A stretch of 64,000 nt of DNA from Macrotrachela quadricornifera. Taxonomy: Eukaryota > Rotifera > Eurotatoria > Philodinida > Philodinidae. The notes beneath the pieces were generated by a model. It was not told the DNA's origin and did not search any database. It worked only from the letters and a program-made list of their open reading frames with translations. Positions within the stretch are counted from its first letter, which is position 1. Each line of letters starts with the position of its first letter. A program made the translations under genes and the position numbers. The stretch is from NCBI GenBank assembly GCA_022393335.1, contig JAJEKB010021087.1, positions 683,435-747,434 of the forward strand. The letters run 5' to 3'. This document shows, piece by piece, positions 34,628 through 45,860 of this stretch.

Positions 34628-35980
34628 GTGTCAGTTTTTCAAATGAAGTTATATTCCTTTTTAGAGATATCTAACAACAGAAAATCGATTAAGAATCTTT
34701 GGAAAACTGTTCTTCAATTAATAAAAATGCTGAATTTTTACGAATCATCTCTTACTGATCTAATTAATATTCGTAAACAACAATTTTACACTCGAATTTA
34801 TCTGGTTTTTCTCATCAGTTCACTGATAATAATTTTATTTTATTCGTCAATTACTGATCGTTTCATAACTAAAACAAAATTTAATCCTACAATAGAAGAT
34901 TATGAGAATTTGTTCAAGTCTTATTCAAATACTTTAAATTGTCCATGCACACACATATCGATTCCTTACGATAAATTCATCAATCAACTTCAAGTCGATT
35001 ATTTCCATCAAGCTTGTAGTAGTGATATAATTTATATGGCTTATACATATTTTTCATATGATGACTACATAACTCCTTTTAAGGATCCATTAGACTTTTC
35101 CTCTTGGAGTTACAATTTTCGTACTGGTCTCAATAGACTGTGTAACATGGCAGAACGTAGCGTGAATACTAGTATAGAGAATTTTCTTGTTTCAAATATG
35201 ATTGCATATCAAATGATACCTCGAACAGAATTTGCCATTGAAATAAACGCAACTCTCAATCGATTTCAGACAATGACACCGGTGGTCTTTGGACGAACAT
35301 TAGATTTGATTCGCGTAACTCTACAAGGTAATGCATTAATGGATTTACTTTCATCTACTTGGAAACTAGCAATTGATGATAATACTAAGGGCAGAGATGC
35401 TTCATTTTACAGTATACCTGTTAAATATGATATTCCTAATCAGAATACAAGTTGTTCATGCTCAAAAAGTCGATCATGTGCAATGCCAGCACAAAGGTTT
35501 TACAATTCTATACCGGTTTACACATTTAAAGGTTTGATGCGCGGATGTTTTCTACTGGAATCAATTTTACATTCTTCATTATCATGTTTCTATTCAATTA
35601 AATGCATTGATGAATTTAGACGATACCTTGGCGTTAGTTTCTTAATAACTTTAGAAGAATGGAGCAATCGAACGGGTCGTTCTGCAATAATGAATGCTTC
35701 AGCTACACGATTTTCTGTTAATGATACAATTGAAACATTAGCTTATAATATGTTTATTGAAACATGGAATAGCAATGTATCATATGAGATATTTTTCGAT
35801 GCTTGTGAACCGAAACAATGTACTTATACGTATCACTATCGATTTGATGCTATGGAAGTCTTTACAACATTTTTAAGTGTATTTGGTGGATTATCGGCTG
35901 CCCTACACTTTATTATACCTCATTTCGTTCAAATTATTCAAAATATAGTGATTCGATTGCGTAGAATGCTTTTGATGTGA
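34628..35980 (+). CDS. Two-membrane-segment Cys-rich protein, paralogue 3
   Basis: Single open frame, 450 residues. The first ATG gives MSVFQMKLYSF; the second (MKLYSFLEIS) is equally plausible. Membrane segments at about 52-75 (IYLVFLISSLIIILFY) and 412-445 (VFTTFLSVFGGLSAALHFII). The loop shares LNCPCTHISIPYDKF, FHQACSSDI, CSCSKSRSCAMPA and CEPKQCTYTY with the two upstream genes, in the same order. The tail is short and basic (IRLRRMLLM), with no obvious downstream exon. Identity between the three paralogues looks low outside these blocks, so the duplications are old. Confidence 0.7.
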   Translation: MSVFQMKLYSFLEISNNRKSIKNLWKTVLQLIKMLNFYESSLTDLINIRKQQFYTRIYLVFLISSLIIILFYSSITDRFITKTKFNPTIEDYENLFKSYSNTLNCPCTHISIPYDKFINQLQVDYFHQACSSDIIYMAYTYFSYDDYITPFKDPLDFSSWSYNFRTGLNRLCNMAERSVNTSIENFLVSNMIAYQMIPRTEFAIEINATLNRFQTMTPVVFGRTLDLIRVTLQGNALMDLLSSTWKLAIDDNTKGRDASFYSIPVKYDIPNQNTSCSCSKSRSCAMPAQRFYNSIPVYTFKGLMRGCFLLESILHSSLSCFYSIKCIDEFRRYLGVSFLITLEEWSNRTGRSAIMNASATRFSVNDTIETLAYNMFIETWNSNVSYEIFFDACEPKQCTYTYHYRFDAMEVFTTFLSVFGGLSAALHFIIPHFVQIIQNIVIRLRRMLLM

Positions 35981-36077
35981 CTAATTTTCGACATACGTAA
36001 AATATTAACATAAGGATACTTATTTGTATGTTGTTATATTTAATGTTGTGATTCAAATGCTTTTATTATCGCATTAA

Positions 36078-36644
36078 CCCTTTCACCACAATTCGATTTG
36101 CCGAGGAGAGTAACTTCAGCATTAATTTTCGTGCGTGTCTACGCTTAATAAATGTGCTCATTGATATTTGTCAGTCTGTGCAGCTATTTGTTTTTCTTTC
36201 TGTTGTTTGTATCATCGTATTGGAGGTCTTTTTTCGCGTCGAATTGATTTACTTCTTGGTGTGCCACACGAGAATCTAAAACCTAGTTCGAGAGAACGCT
36301 CAACAAGCCAAACGAAACGCAAGATGGCGGACCACAAGTTTGAAGAAATGGAACGGATCTGATCGCGATGTCCGAAGACGTTATGTTGGCTGTTACGTGA
36401 AAAACAGAGAACAACAAAGAGAATAAAAACTTTCTGTTCTGATTGTAACAATTTTTTTCTTAATTGTTTTAACGAGACGCATTATGCTATGAAATAAATA
36501 ATTTTAAAAATAGCAAAGACAGAGCAAATCACACCTTATGTGTAACCTTCCGCCTAAGAATAGACGAAAGAAAAGTATTTCTCTATTAAATTTCTTGTTA
36601 AAATATAGTGAGGTCTACCGGTGGACCCCGTCGCAGTGAAAGGG
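36078..36644. mobile_element. piggyBac-like MITE with TTAA flanks
   Basis: TTAA at 36074-36077 and 36645-36648 bounds a 567-bp segment with 9-bp inverted tips CCCTTTCAC / GTGAAAGGG. TTAA target duplications and CCCTTT-type tips are characteristic of the piggyBac superfamily. No transposase inside; the short open frame at 36168-36362 has no recognisable content. Confidence 0.65.
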
Positions 36645-37065
36645 TTAAAGCAATATTTTTTATTTGGGAAATAAAACTGCACTAATTTTCAATATTGAAT
36701 GTTCAAATTCATGAATACGTGTGTATCACGGCTGTTTTAGCAATAAGTCTTAAAAAATTCTAGTCATTTTCTATTACCATCAGTCAATAGGATGAATATT
36801 TTTCAATTAGAATGAATTAATATCTTCGTGTGAGGGTTAATTTCGAATTGATTTTAACTCTAATAAGTAGTTTTTCAAACACAAAACAAAATTTTCTATT
36901 CTAGAAATCTATGCGATCACGTTAAGATCAATGATAAGTTAAGACTAGCGCCAAGATGCTCCTCGATAGTAAGAAAGGGAAAAAAGTGACACTCCATGTA
37001 TACGTAATCGAGCTGTATTTGAATTATACTTCAGAGCAGCTTAAATACGAATGAGATATTGATTA

Positions 37066-37699
37066 GGCGCGGTACTTTAACTTTACTTAAAGTTCAAATT
37101 TTAAAGTTGGTACGGTCTACCTTATATCTTCAAGCTTTGTAGCATCTAAGTGTCTATTGGAAATTACCGATCGCTGCGTTCGCATTTCTATTAGTCGACA
37201 AACTGGCCCATCAGATTGCAGAAACTTGTAATTCTTTTATTTACTAGACAATAGTAGGAACTGCTATGAGAACTTTCGTAGAGCACTCTTGATAACCCCA
37301 ACTTGGCTAGAACAACATCATACAGAGAATTGGAATAAGAGAATTAACATTTCTTGCTATCTGATTAGCTGTTACAAAAGAGTTTCAGCCCATCAAATTT
37401 CGAGGCGTTTTTTCTCCATGAAAATACGAACGGAACATAGGGCTGCTCGGGTCAATTTGAGGTTGTCAAAAGTGCTCTACAAAAATCCGTATAGAATCTT
37501 CCACGATTATCCGTGAAATAAGCGTGTACAATTTTCTGCCATTTGATTGGACAGTTTTTTGACAAACACAAAAGTGGACGCAGCAATTAGTAATTTTCAA
37601 TAGGTACTTAAGTACTATGACGCTTTAAGACCTAAAGTAGTCTTTACCAGCTGTAGGATTTGAACTTTAATCGAATTTTAAAATTTAAAGTATCACGTC
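37066..37699. mobile_element. Diverged fold-back element with TA flanks
   Basis: Two arms of about 280-300 bp are inverted copies with many substitutions. Paired words include TACTTTAA at both tips, CTATTGGAAATTAC with CTATTGAAAATTAC, and GTAGAGCACTCTTGATAAC with GTAGAGCACTTTTGACAAC. TA lies just outside each end (37064-37065, 37700-37701). The 75-codon frame at 37289-37516 spans the arms and is not a gene. Older than the 26-kb element, judging by arm divergence. Confidence 0.6.
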
Positions 37700-37701
37700 T
37701 A

Positions 37702-38097
37702 GAAATGGACGATCAATCCAGATAAAATATTCTAAAAGTTTCAAAATCTCTTCGGTAAGTGAGTTGTGGATAGTACCATAAGTATTTAATCTATTTCTTC
37801 AAAATTTTTCTGCTGGTCATGTCATTCAATAGAGTTTCACAAAGAACTAAGTTTCAGACGTACCTAAAGAAAAATGTTTATAAATCCTTTCTAAATACGT
37901 GAATCGTTTTTCAGTTTAGTTTTCAAATTTTTGTTTCACTTTTCTCTGTAACTTTCTTCAAAAAATAATTGAAATATCTAAATGCTTTTTTGTATGAACT
38001 ATTGCAATGACTTGTTCGACCAACCAGACAATATTAATCAAAGCAGCTGGAATAGATTTTCAAATCTTTTATTGCCATTTAACAATAAGCGGATAGA
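37702..38097. other. Intergenic, no gene seen
   Basis: Spacer holding the presumed 3' flank of the FG-GAP gene. Nothing recognisable. Confidence 0.5.
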
Positions 38098-39792
38098 TTA
38101 AAAGCATAAGTTTAAAAGAACGGAAACATTATCGTTATTGAAGTTTGCCACTGCCAGATCTACTTGCTTATCACTTTTGAAACTGCCGGCCGCCAAAACT
38201 CTAGGAGCTTGACCGACCGAATATAATAATTGCTTCTGCGAAGTTCCATCCTGATTACCAAGCAGCAAACTTACAGAATTGCCCCAATTATTGACTACTG
38301 CTAGATCCAGTTTAGAGTCATTGTTAAGATCAGCTGATAAGATCGATCGTGGACTATAACTAGTGGAAAACTTGGTTTGATTCTGAAAGGTTCCATCTCC
38401 ATTACCGAGCAGTATACTAATGGTATCTTCATGGGTGTTAACCACTGCTAAATCTAGTTTTTTATCATTGTTGAAATCATCTACCGCCACAGATCTTGGA
38501 TTTCGGCCAACTGCATACCTTATTTGATTTTGAAACGTTCCATCTCCGTTACCAAGTAGTACGCTGATACTATCGTCATCAGAGTTGGCCACTACTAGAT
38601 CTAATCCCTCATCATTGTTGAAATTACCCACTGTCACAGAGTATGAACGATGACCTACTTTACTCTTCATATGATGATGAAATGTCTCATGTCCGTCGCC
38701 AATCAGTGCAGTAACGCTACCGTCATTGCAAGTTACTAGATCTAGTTTATTATCACTGTTGAAATCGCCTGTTGCTATACAGGTTGGCTCTTCACCAGCT
38801 GCATACTTTATAAACTCCATAAACGTTCCATCTCCGTTGCCAAAGAGTACATTGACATAACTGTCAGCGTTGGTTACTACTAGATCTAATTTATTGTCTT
38901 CATCAAAATTTCCCAGAGCCACTGAAAAAGGGCTATATCCAGCGCTGTAGTCTATATGATGCTGGAATGTTCCGTCTCGATTGCCAAGTAGCACATTAAT
39001 GTTGACATACTGAAAACCGACCACTGCTAAATCCAGTTTAGAGTCTTTGTTGAAATCACCTGCTATCACAGCTTCTGGAGTATTACCAACTGGATATGAC
39101 CTTTGATCCTGAAATGTACCATCTCCGTTGCCAAGTAGCACACTGATACTACCCCACGCTTCGCAGGACACTATAAGATCTTCTTTGGCATCATTATTGA
39201 AATCGCCTACTATCACAGACACTGGGCCAGGGCCAACTGCATACTTCGTTTGAGTATGAAATGTCCCATCTCCGTTGCCAAGCAGCACGCTTACGCTAGC
39301 AGCACCTTCGTTAGCCACTGCTAGATCTAGTTTCATATCATTGTTGAAATCACCTATTGTCACAGACAATGGATTCATGTCAACTGCATACTTCTTTGAT
39401 TCATGAAAGGTTCCATCCCCATTTCCAAGCATTACGCTGACGCTACCCTTTTGACCGTTAGTTACTACAAAATCCAGTTTGGTATCGTTGTTAAAATCAC
39501 CTACTGCCACAGATGATGCGAAGAGACCAGTTGAGTATTTTGTTTGATTCTGAAACGTTCCATCTCCATTACCAAGCAGTATACGAGTGCCGTCACCATT
39601 GGCGATGACTATATCCAGATTATTATCATTAGTAAAATCGCCTGCGGCTATACATCTTGAAGGAACACCAATAAAAGACGTAATTTGATTCTGGAATGTT
39701 CCATTCCCGTTGCCAAGCAGCACACTGGTGTAATTTTCACTAACAATGGAGGTGTTTGAGGTGATAAGCGAAAAAGTGGGATCCATCCGCAT
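38098..39792 (-). CDS. FG-GAP/VCBS repeat protein, 11 repeats
   Basis: 564 residues made of 11 tandem units of about 49 residues. Each has the pattern LLGNGDGTFQ, a Tyr/Gly turn, then GDFNNDxKLDLVVxN, the calcium-binding FG-GAP/VCBS blade found in integrin-alpha propellers and many secreted or surface adhesion proteins. Units 8 and 11 are the most diverged (LIGDGHETF, LLGNQDGTS). It ends SVLLNLCF, a C-terminus typical of this repeat class. No signal peptide follows the first ATG (MRMDPTFSL), and sequence before it has in-frame stops, so either a 5' exon was missed or the gene is truncated. It diverges from the dioxygenase gene across a spacer of about 230 bp. Confidence 0.85.
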   Translation of the reverse strand: MRMDPTFSLITSNTSIVSENYTSVLLGNGNGTFQNQITSFIGVPSRCIAAGDFTNDNNLDIVIANGDGTRILLGNGDGTFQNQTKYSTGLFASSVAVGDFNNDTKLDFVVTNGQKGSVSVMLGNGDGTFHESKKYAVDMNPLSVTIGDFNNDMKLDLAVANEGAASVSVLLGNGDGTFHTQTKYAVGPGPVSVIVGDFNNDAKEDLIVSCEAWGSISVLLGNGDGTFQDQRSYPVGNTPEAVIAGDFNKDSKLDLAVVGFQYVNINVLLGNRDGTFQHHIDYSAGYSPFSVALGNFDEDNKLDLVVTNADSYVNVLFGNGDGTFMEFIKYAAGEEPTCIATGDFNSDNKLDLVTCNDGSVTALIGDGHETFHHHMKSKVGHRSYSVTVGNFNNDEGLDLVVANSDDDSISVLLGNGDGTFQNQIRYAVGRNPRSVAVDDFNNDKKLDLAVVNTHEDTISILLGNGDGTFQNQTKFSTSYSPRSILSADLNNDSKLDLAVVNNWGNSVSLLLGNQDGTSQKQLLYSVGQAPRVLAAGSFKSDKQVDLAVANFNNDNVSVLLNLCF

Positions 39793-40025
39793 GAAATGAA
39801 AGCCCTCGTTGAGAAAGTAACAAGGTTAAAATATTAGCGGCCCTTGGCTTATCTAGAGGGAGATAATCAATTTTTATGGTACGCAAAATTTGAGTATATA
39901 AGAATATTAGTATTATTCACATTAATTTTTCATTCAATCATCTGAGTATTTCAGTAGTAACCTAAAAGAATATTTCTGAAATTTATCAATAGCACTAACA
40001 TCATAATAAAGTCAATGACTTATGG
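39793..40025. other. Spacer between divergent genes, before the assembly gap
   Basis: AT-rich. An ATG at 40015 opens three codons before the gap and could be the start of the dioxygenase gene, but this cannot be verified. Confidence 0.35.
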
Positions 40026-40425
40026 NNNNNNNNNNNNNNNNNNNNNNNNNNNNNNNNNNNNNNNNNNNNNNNNNNNNNNNNNNNNNNNNNNNNNNNNNNN
40101 NNNNNNNNNNNNNNNNNNNNNNNNNNNNNNNNNNNNNNNNNNNNNNNNNNNNNNNNNNNNNNNNNNNNNNNNNNNNNNNNNNNNNNNNNNNNNNNNNNNN
40201 NNNNNNNNNNNNNNNNNNNNNNNNNNNNNNNNNNNNNNNNNNNNNNNNNNNNNNNNNNNNNNNNNNNNNNNNNNNNNNNNNNNNNNNNNNNNNNNNNNNN
40301 NNNNNNNNNNNNNNNNNNNNNNNNNNNNNNNNNNNNNNNNNNNNNNNNNNNNNNNNNNNNNNNNNNNNNNNNNNNNNNNNNNNNNNNNNNNNNNNNNNNN
40401 NNNNNNNNNNNNNNNNNNNNNNNNN
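40026..40425. other. Assembly gap (400 N)
   Basis: Exactly 400 unknown bases, so the length may be nominal. Open frames drawn through it are meaningless. It hides the N-terminal part of the dioxygenase. Confidence 0.99.
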
Positions 40426-42348
40426 AGTAATAAATTAACAAAATTAGTTTCCAATACTCAACCATTGGGTTTTAATGTTCAAGGGACTTGGACATTAAAT
40501 GGTGTAAATCCAGCGATGAGAATTAACAAATACAATGCAGGAGAATATTTTTCACCTCATAAAGATGCTCAATATGCACCTTCTAATGATGAACGATCTT
40601 TATTCAGTTTATTAATTTATTTAAATGATAATTATGAAAAAGGTGAAACGAAATTTTATTTTCCAAAATTATCAAATCCAACAAATATAAAAGGATTAAC
40701 AATCAACGAAGAAATTCATGCACACGGTGGATTAGAGAATGGGTATGAATGTATTACATTAAAACCAAAGAAAGGTTATGCTGTTCTATTCACACATAAT
40801 CTTTTGCATGAAGCCGTCGCACCAGAATTCTCCAATGATTCGATAGACACACAACGTTTTGTATTACGAACAGATGTTTTAGTGAAGAGAAAAGAAAATG
40901 TATTAGGATTTGCTATTTCTTCAGAAGAAAAAGAAGATTATCTTGCTTGTTTAAACTATTTTCGTGAAGCACAACAAAATGAATTGAAAGAATATAAAGA
41001 TTATGGCATGTTTGTTAACACGATGAATACCGGCGAACTCTATGAACGTTCATTATCTATCCGATATTGTTATCCTCGTTTACTTGAAACTAATATTCAA
41101 AAAGAAAAAGCAAATCTATTGATGGAGAAATTACCTCCAGAAATGTGGCTTCAGATTTTCAAATTTTTAAATGAACATGAAATGCAAAACTTTATTTTTG
41201 CTTATCCAAAATTTCAACTGTTGAAAATGATTTGGCAAGCTCGTGAAATCAAACAAATAGAAAGTGATCCATCTCTGCCAAAATTTATTCCTATAATCGA
41301 TGTCCAATATGGTTGTGCAACATTATTTCGCTTTTCTGATGCTGATTTCTTTGATCAACATATTGATGCATGTTGTCGTGTTGCGGCTGTTTATGCATTT
41401 TTCTTATTAGGACACGAAAAAGATTCTAAAATGTATACTGTTCGATACAATTCAAATACTCAAGAAGCATGTGAAGTGAACACAGAACAATTATTTTCTG
41501 ATGTATTTTACAATAGAAATTGTTATGGTTCTCTTTATCGAGTGAACCAAAAAAATGCAGAACAACGGCAACCATTGATTGATCTAGATGATAGTGTTGA
41601 TCGAACATATATGACGAATCGACATCAATCACAATTTATTGGACAAGATCACACTTCACGTCTTCATCTCAGAATAAACGAATTACATTCATCTGATCAT
41701 GATCCATATTCTGACAGCGAATATTATCCTCGCTTAGATGAAAAAAAAGTTATTAGTTATCAACGAGACAAGATTATATACTATAATAATGAAAGAATTG
41801 GGAATGAATATCCCACACAAGAAAGCGACCATGTCTTAGGTTATCAGAAAAATTTATTTAAACAAACAGAACAAAATTCGAGCACAAGTCTTTTTCGAAT
41901 GGTTTCAAGCAAAGATGAACTGTTTGAAGAACCTCAAGGGTGTTATTTTCATAGATCAATGGTTCCAACCAACGTTCGTAAATTGATTCGCCTGTACAAT
42001 CATCTCATATTTGATTTTGAGACACATCAATTAAATGTCAAGCGTGTATCCGATGAAGACGAACCATATTTTAATTATAATTCTCTGGTACGCAATTGCA
42101 TTAGAACATTACAAGATTCAGTTTCAGAAGAAAATTCCATGTCATATTATCGTGTCAATATCGAAAAATTAGCTCGAGAAACGAAAGGATTTAATCATGC
42201 TGCATGTCAATGTGCATTTCCGAAAGGAAAAGTTGATCAATTTTCATTTCTTGATTATACATATTTATCCCATGTTAATTTGATTGTGGCTCATAATATC
42301 GATCATGTGTCGATTTTAGCCGTTTACGGTGGTATTGTGGCACTTTAA
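40426..42348 (+). CDS. 2OG-Fe(II) dioxygenase fused to F-box, 5' part in gap
   Basis: 640 residues visible after the gap, no introns. Numbered from the gap edge, residues about 10-150 form a prolyl-4-hydroxylase-like double-stranded beta-helix: iron ligands His45 and Asp47 (SPHKDAQY) and His128 (LLHEAVA), with QRFVLRTD supplying the 2-oxoglutarate-binding Arg. Residues about 232-265 (LMEKLPPEMWLQIFKFLNE) are an F-box, which would recruit SKP1 and a cullin ubiquitin ligase. The remaining 370 residues are unrecognised, with several Cys and a long polar segment. Inference: an oxygen- or 2-oxoglutarate-dependent hydroxylase tied to protein degradation, or an F-box protein whose oxygenase domain recognises substrate. 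The start codon is unknown. Confidence 0.8.
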   Translation, partial: SNKLTKLVSNTQPLGFNVQGTWTLNGVNPAMRINKYNAGEYFSPHKDAQYAPSNDERSLFSLLIYLNDNYEKGETKFYFPKLSNPTNIKGLTINEEIHAHGGLENGYECITLKPKKGYAVLFTHNLLHEAVAPEFSNDSIDTQRFVLRTDVLVKRKENVLGFAISSEEKEDYLACLNYFREAQQNELKEYKDYGMFVNTMNTGELYERSLSIRYCYPRLLETNIQKEKANLLMEKLPPEMWLQIFKFLNEHEMQNFIFAYPKFQLLKMIWQAREIKQIESDPSLPKFIPIIDVQYGCATLFRFSDADFFDQHIDACCRVAAVYAFFLLGHEKDSKMYTVRYNSNTQEACEVNTEQLFSDVFYNRNCYGSLYRVNQKNAEQRQPLIDLDDSVDRTYMTNRHQSQFIGQDHTSRLHLRINELHSSDHDPYSDSEYYPRLDEKKVISYQRDKIIYYNNERIGNEYPTQESDHVLGYQKNLFKQTEQNSSTSLFRMVSSKDELFEEPQGCYFHRSMVPTNVRKLIRLYNHLIFDFETHQLNVKRVSDEDEPYFNYNSLVRNCIRTLQDSVSEENSMSYYRVNIEKLARETKGFNHAACQCAFPKGKVDQFSFLDYTYLSHVNLIVAHNIDHVSILAVYGGIVAL

Positions 42349-42586
42349 TACAACATGAATACGTGTCAATCATTCATTAGACTTTATCTTTGTTTTTCAA
42401 AATATCTTCTAATCTATTGACATTATTGAAGTACCTCAAATGACACCTGCTTCTGAACATTTATTGTTAATGTTCATATTTTCAAGAGTATTTGAAAAAT
42501 AAATCAGTTAAAAAACTATAGCAGTAATCGGAATACGATTCCTACTATATATCACTTGTTTTTCTTTTAATAAAGGAAGGGGGTGG

Positions 42587-44098
42587 GTTTGATAGCAAAA
42601 TAGGCTCTATTTGGAAATCATAAGAAAATCTACACTAATTAAATATAATCATAAAGGTAATATAATTCCACTATTGATCTAGATCATGGTTTTACGATAA
42701 TAGTAATTTTCTTATTGAATAAATATTAGACGATATATAGCACATAAAAGATACAATATAACACTCGACTTGTATAACTCGGATCTCTATTCTCTCAAGA
42801 GACTTCCTCACCATTTTTTCTGCATAATTAGGCCTTAGTGTGTCCTTTAAAAATGCCTGAGTATTAGCCTTTCGAATGATTGGCTTCCAGGTTTCCATAA
42901 TACCACGCCAGCCTTGATAGAACCTCAGTGGGTGATTCAGTTCGGTGTCCACTATTTGACGACGTTCTACTCCCGTTTTATTTTCATAGTTATTTCTACT
43001 ATAATTTTGAAAAATACTGAAGATGGACTTTGAAATCCTTATAGAATAAAGTAGTTTTCAGCGGTACAAAGATAATTATAAGATTAAATGTGTGTAATGG
43101 ATATAGAATATCCTGATATTATTGAAACGTTATTGTTTTCTTTCTAAAGTGTTCTAGTAAGTTTTTTTGTGTAATAGTACTTAACATATGAATCTATGAA
43201 AGTGATCGATTATCGAAGTACTATGTATCTGTAATATAACAAACCTAATTATGAAATTGAAGTGTAGCAGATATTTTTTTTATAAACGATGATCAGTAAT
43301 CGTGTATAATGTGGAAAAATTCAAAGCATGTTGCCAAAAAGAAGTTTACTGTTGATGTTCTAATATTTACGTATTACGAGAATAGAGTATGTATAGTTTC
43401 TTGCGAAAATAGGATTTTTATTCGAAATACTTTTAGATGATTTTTTAAGAAAGAGATATAAAATTAATGAGGTAATGGGAACGAAGAGAATATTAGATGA
43501 CTTCGTCCTCATCATCAGATGAACGTTGACAATCGGATATTGACTCATAATAATGTATATTATCTGAATTAGTTGATAGCATTCATAAACAAGGAACCAA
43601 ATTGCAGAAGCGACATGTGAGCAGCATCCGACTACTCTAGTGCCATCTTTGCATATGCAATACCAAGCTATTATTTGTTTTTTTATGAAAAACAAACGGG
43701 AGTAGAATGTCTTCAAATAGTGGACATCAACTTCAATCATTTTCTGAAACCCTAGGTAAATGACCTATGAGGGTCAGTGTGGTATTATGGAAATCTAGAA
43801 GGCAAGCATTCGAAAGGTTAATTCTCAGGCATTTTTGATGCACAAACGAAGGCCTAATTATGGAGAAAAAATGGTGAGGAACTATGTTGAAAGAATAGAG
43901 ATCCGAGTTATACAAGCCGAGTATTGTATTGTATCTTTTATGTCCTATATATCGTCTAATACTTATTCAATAAGAAAATTACTACTATCGTAAAACCATG
44001 ATCTAGATAAATAGTGGAATTATATTACCTTTGTGATTATATTTAATCAGTGTAGGTTTTCTTGTGATTTCCAAATAAGGCCTATTTTGCTCTCAAAA
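42587..44098. mobile_element. Fold-back element with ~400-bp arms and SWIM transposase tail
   Basis: Inverted arms about 42587-42988 and 43684-44098. Examples: ATCTAGATCATGGTTTTACG near 42680 and its complement near 43998, and GTCCACTATTTGA near 42947 with its complement near 43717. Arm identity is roughly 85-90 percent by eye. The centre (about 695 bp) carries the end of a SWIM zinc-finger transposase on the minus strand. Tips are indistinct (AGCAAAATAGGC), so superfamily and target duplication remain unassigned. Confidence 0.7.
43493..43740 (-). pseudogene. SWIM zinc-finger transposase C-terminal fragment
   Basis: The minus frame reads VDVHYLKTFYSRLFFIKKQ and then IIAWYCICKDGTRVVGCCSH followed by VASAIWFLVYE, a classic SWIM motif (CxC, then CxH) in the form seen at the C-terminus of a class of animal DNA-transposon proteins. 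Just after it the frame shifts by one or two bases: the plausible continuation LSTNSDNIHYYESISDCQRS and an acidic DDEDEVI end at 43493 lies in the next frame. Unshifted, the frame runs to 43360 with unlikely hydrophobic sequence. The N-terminal and catalytic parts are missing. Confidence 0.6.
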
Positions 44099-45860
44099 AT
44101 GCTCCTGCTCCTTTTGAATCCACATAGAAACTTTTGTTTGTGAGTATATGATTCAGTCTTATGACACGAAAAGTTCAAGTGAAATATTCACGAACTCTTC
44201 GAATCCCTCGTAGAATCAAGCGTTATTTCAATGTATCTTTTTCGACATATTTTTATATTTTAAGAGAGAAGGGAAATTTTTTCCTGAGGTTTCTATTGTG
44301 TTAATTTTGAGAAATGTTTAATAAAGCAAGTGATTAGGTTAGTAACAAGAATATGATTTTTTCGGCAACTCAAGCTAATAGAAAATGACAACTCCTAAAT
44401 TTTCACCGTTCAGTCAATTGATTTTATGAACACACGCATATAAATCTAAAAAATTTTATATATGCACGTGTTCGAGACTAAGAAAAATGTAAATTATTAT
44501 CCATCTTCAATAATTAATCATTTAACAGATCCGAACGGTATTGCTACTCAAATAGAACAGAATACTAACCGAACAATTTTGAATCATGTGATATCTTTGA
44601 GATTTATAAAATGCATAAATTTTGATGTTTTTTGCAACTTTAGATAGCATTGATTAGAAAATTCTATCCAATCAGTTTTAAGTTTTATTCTGTTGACAGG
44701 CAATATTATATTTTATAGATGCATTTTTCTTTTTTTCAATTTTATGAAACCTTTCATTCTGCTTGTTCTTTATTGTGATGCACAATGTACATTGAATAGA
44801 GTGTAATATAATAAAAGTAAGTAGCAATGAATACATTTGTTTGTTCACGTATTTCAATGCGTATAATTCATAATTTCGTTCTTGACGATTTCTCTGAAAT
44901 TGAATGATATTGATCGCAAAAAGGATAACAATCGAAGATGAACTATGGCAGTTGATAGAAAGAAAGACGAAGAAATATACTCAAGAAATATCATTGAAAA
45001 ACTGAGATAAACAACAAATACATGATAGAATATAATAAGAATATGGAAGACATTTAATGATAAAACCTGTAAGAGTACAGTAATCCATGTCACCACTTTT
45101 TTTGTACAACTGCGCCGCAGTCATCATAGTTCGTACTGGCGCATGGGGGTAAAGAAGGAGGTGTCGTAAGCATTCTAACTCATTTTAACTTTTTACAATA
45201 AGAAAGATATTTCATTTAATTTTCTAAAGAATAAAGGTCGATGCCAGGGTTTATTAAATAATCAAAACAAATATCTAATTATTAGATGGATGATTATTAA
45301 TCAATTTATTTATTTAGAAAATGCTGGGATTCACAGTGTAATCGCAGTTTGACTGCAGTTGAACACATGGAACGTAACAATAATTTGACTCTTATCTCAT
45401 TCACTGAGTATCTAAGAAAAACGAACTATCGAGTTCATTAAAACAGCGCGAATCATACCAAATTCATGACAGCCAGCAAATTTTATCTGACGTAACCGGG
45501 ATCAGACATACGAAGCTTCGAAAATGCAATATCCTTTCAATCATAAAAAACTTTCGCGTTTTGCTTCATTGCAAAACGTTGCGACGCTTTCCAAAAGTCT
45601 CAACATTGGAGTAGCCACATCAAAAAGTATTTAGTTTTATATTCTTTCACTATATTGAAAAAGATAAATAGATGTTTATTTTAAATCACCATTTATACAT
45701 TGAATGTTTAGAACGTCTAACGTCTGATTCCATCAATATTTAATATTGACTCATCTGCTAATAAATATTACGGAGTAATGTTCTGAGATTTAAACAGTAT
45801 TTATTTAACGTTTTGTTCACTTATTTTACTAATACGTAAATCAATACTCTGCTGTCAATA
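44099..45860. other. Intergenic, no gene seen
   Basis: No domain on either strand. A hairpin CGTTTTGC-TTCATT-GCAAAACG lies at 45557-45578. Confidence 0.45.

Noticed and set aside
40001..40465. Open frames running through the N gap
   Set aside because: They exist only because N codons are not stops.
42692..42952. 86-codon minus frame in the left arm of the 42.6-kb fold-back element
   Set aside because: Lies wholly in the inverted arm; the other arm has the same sequence with a stop and no motif is visible.
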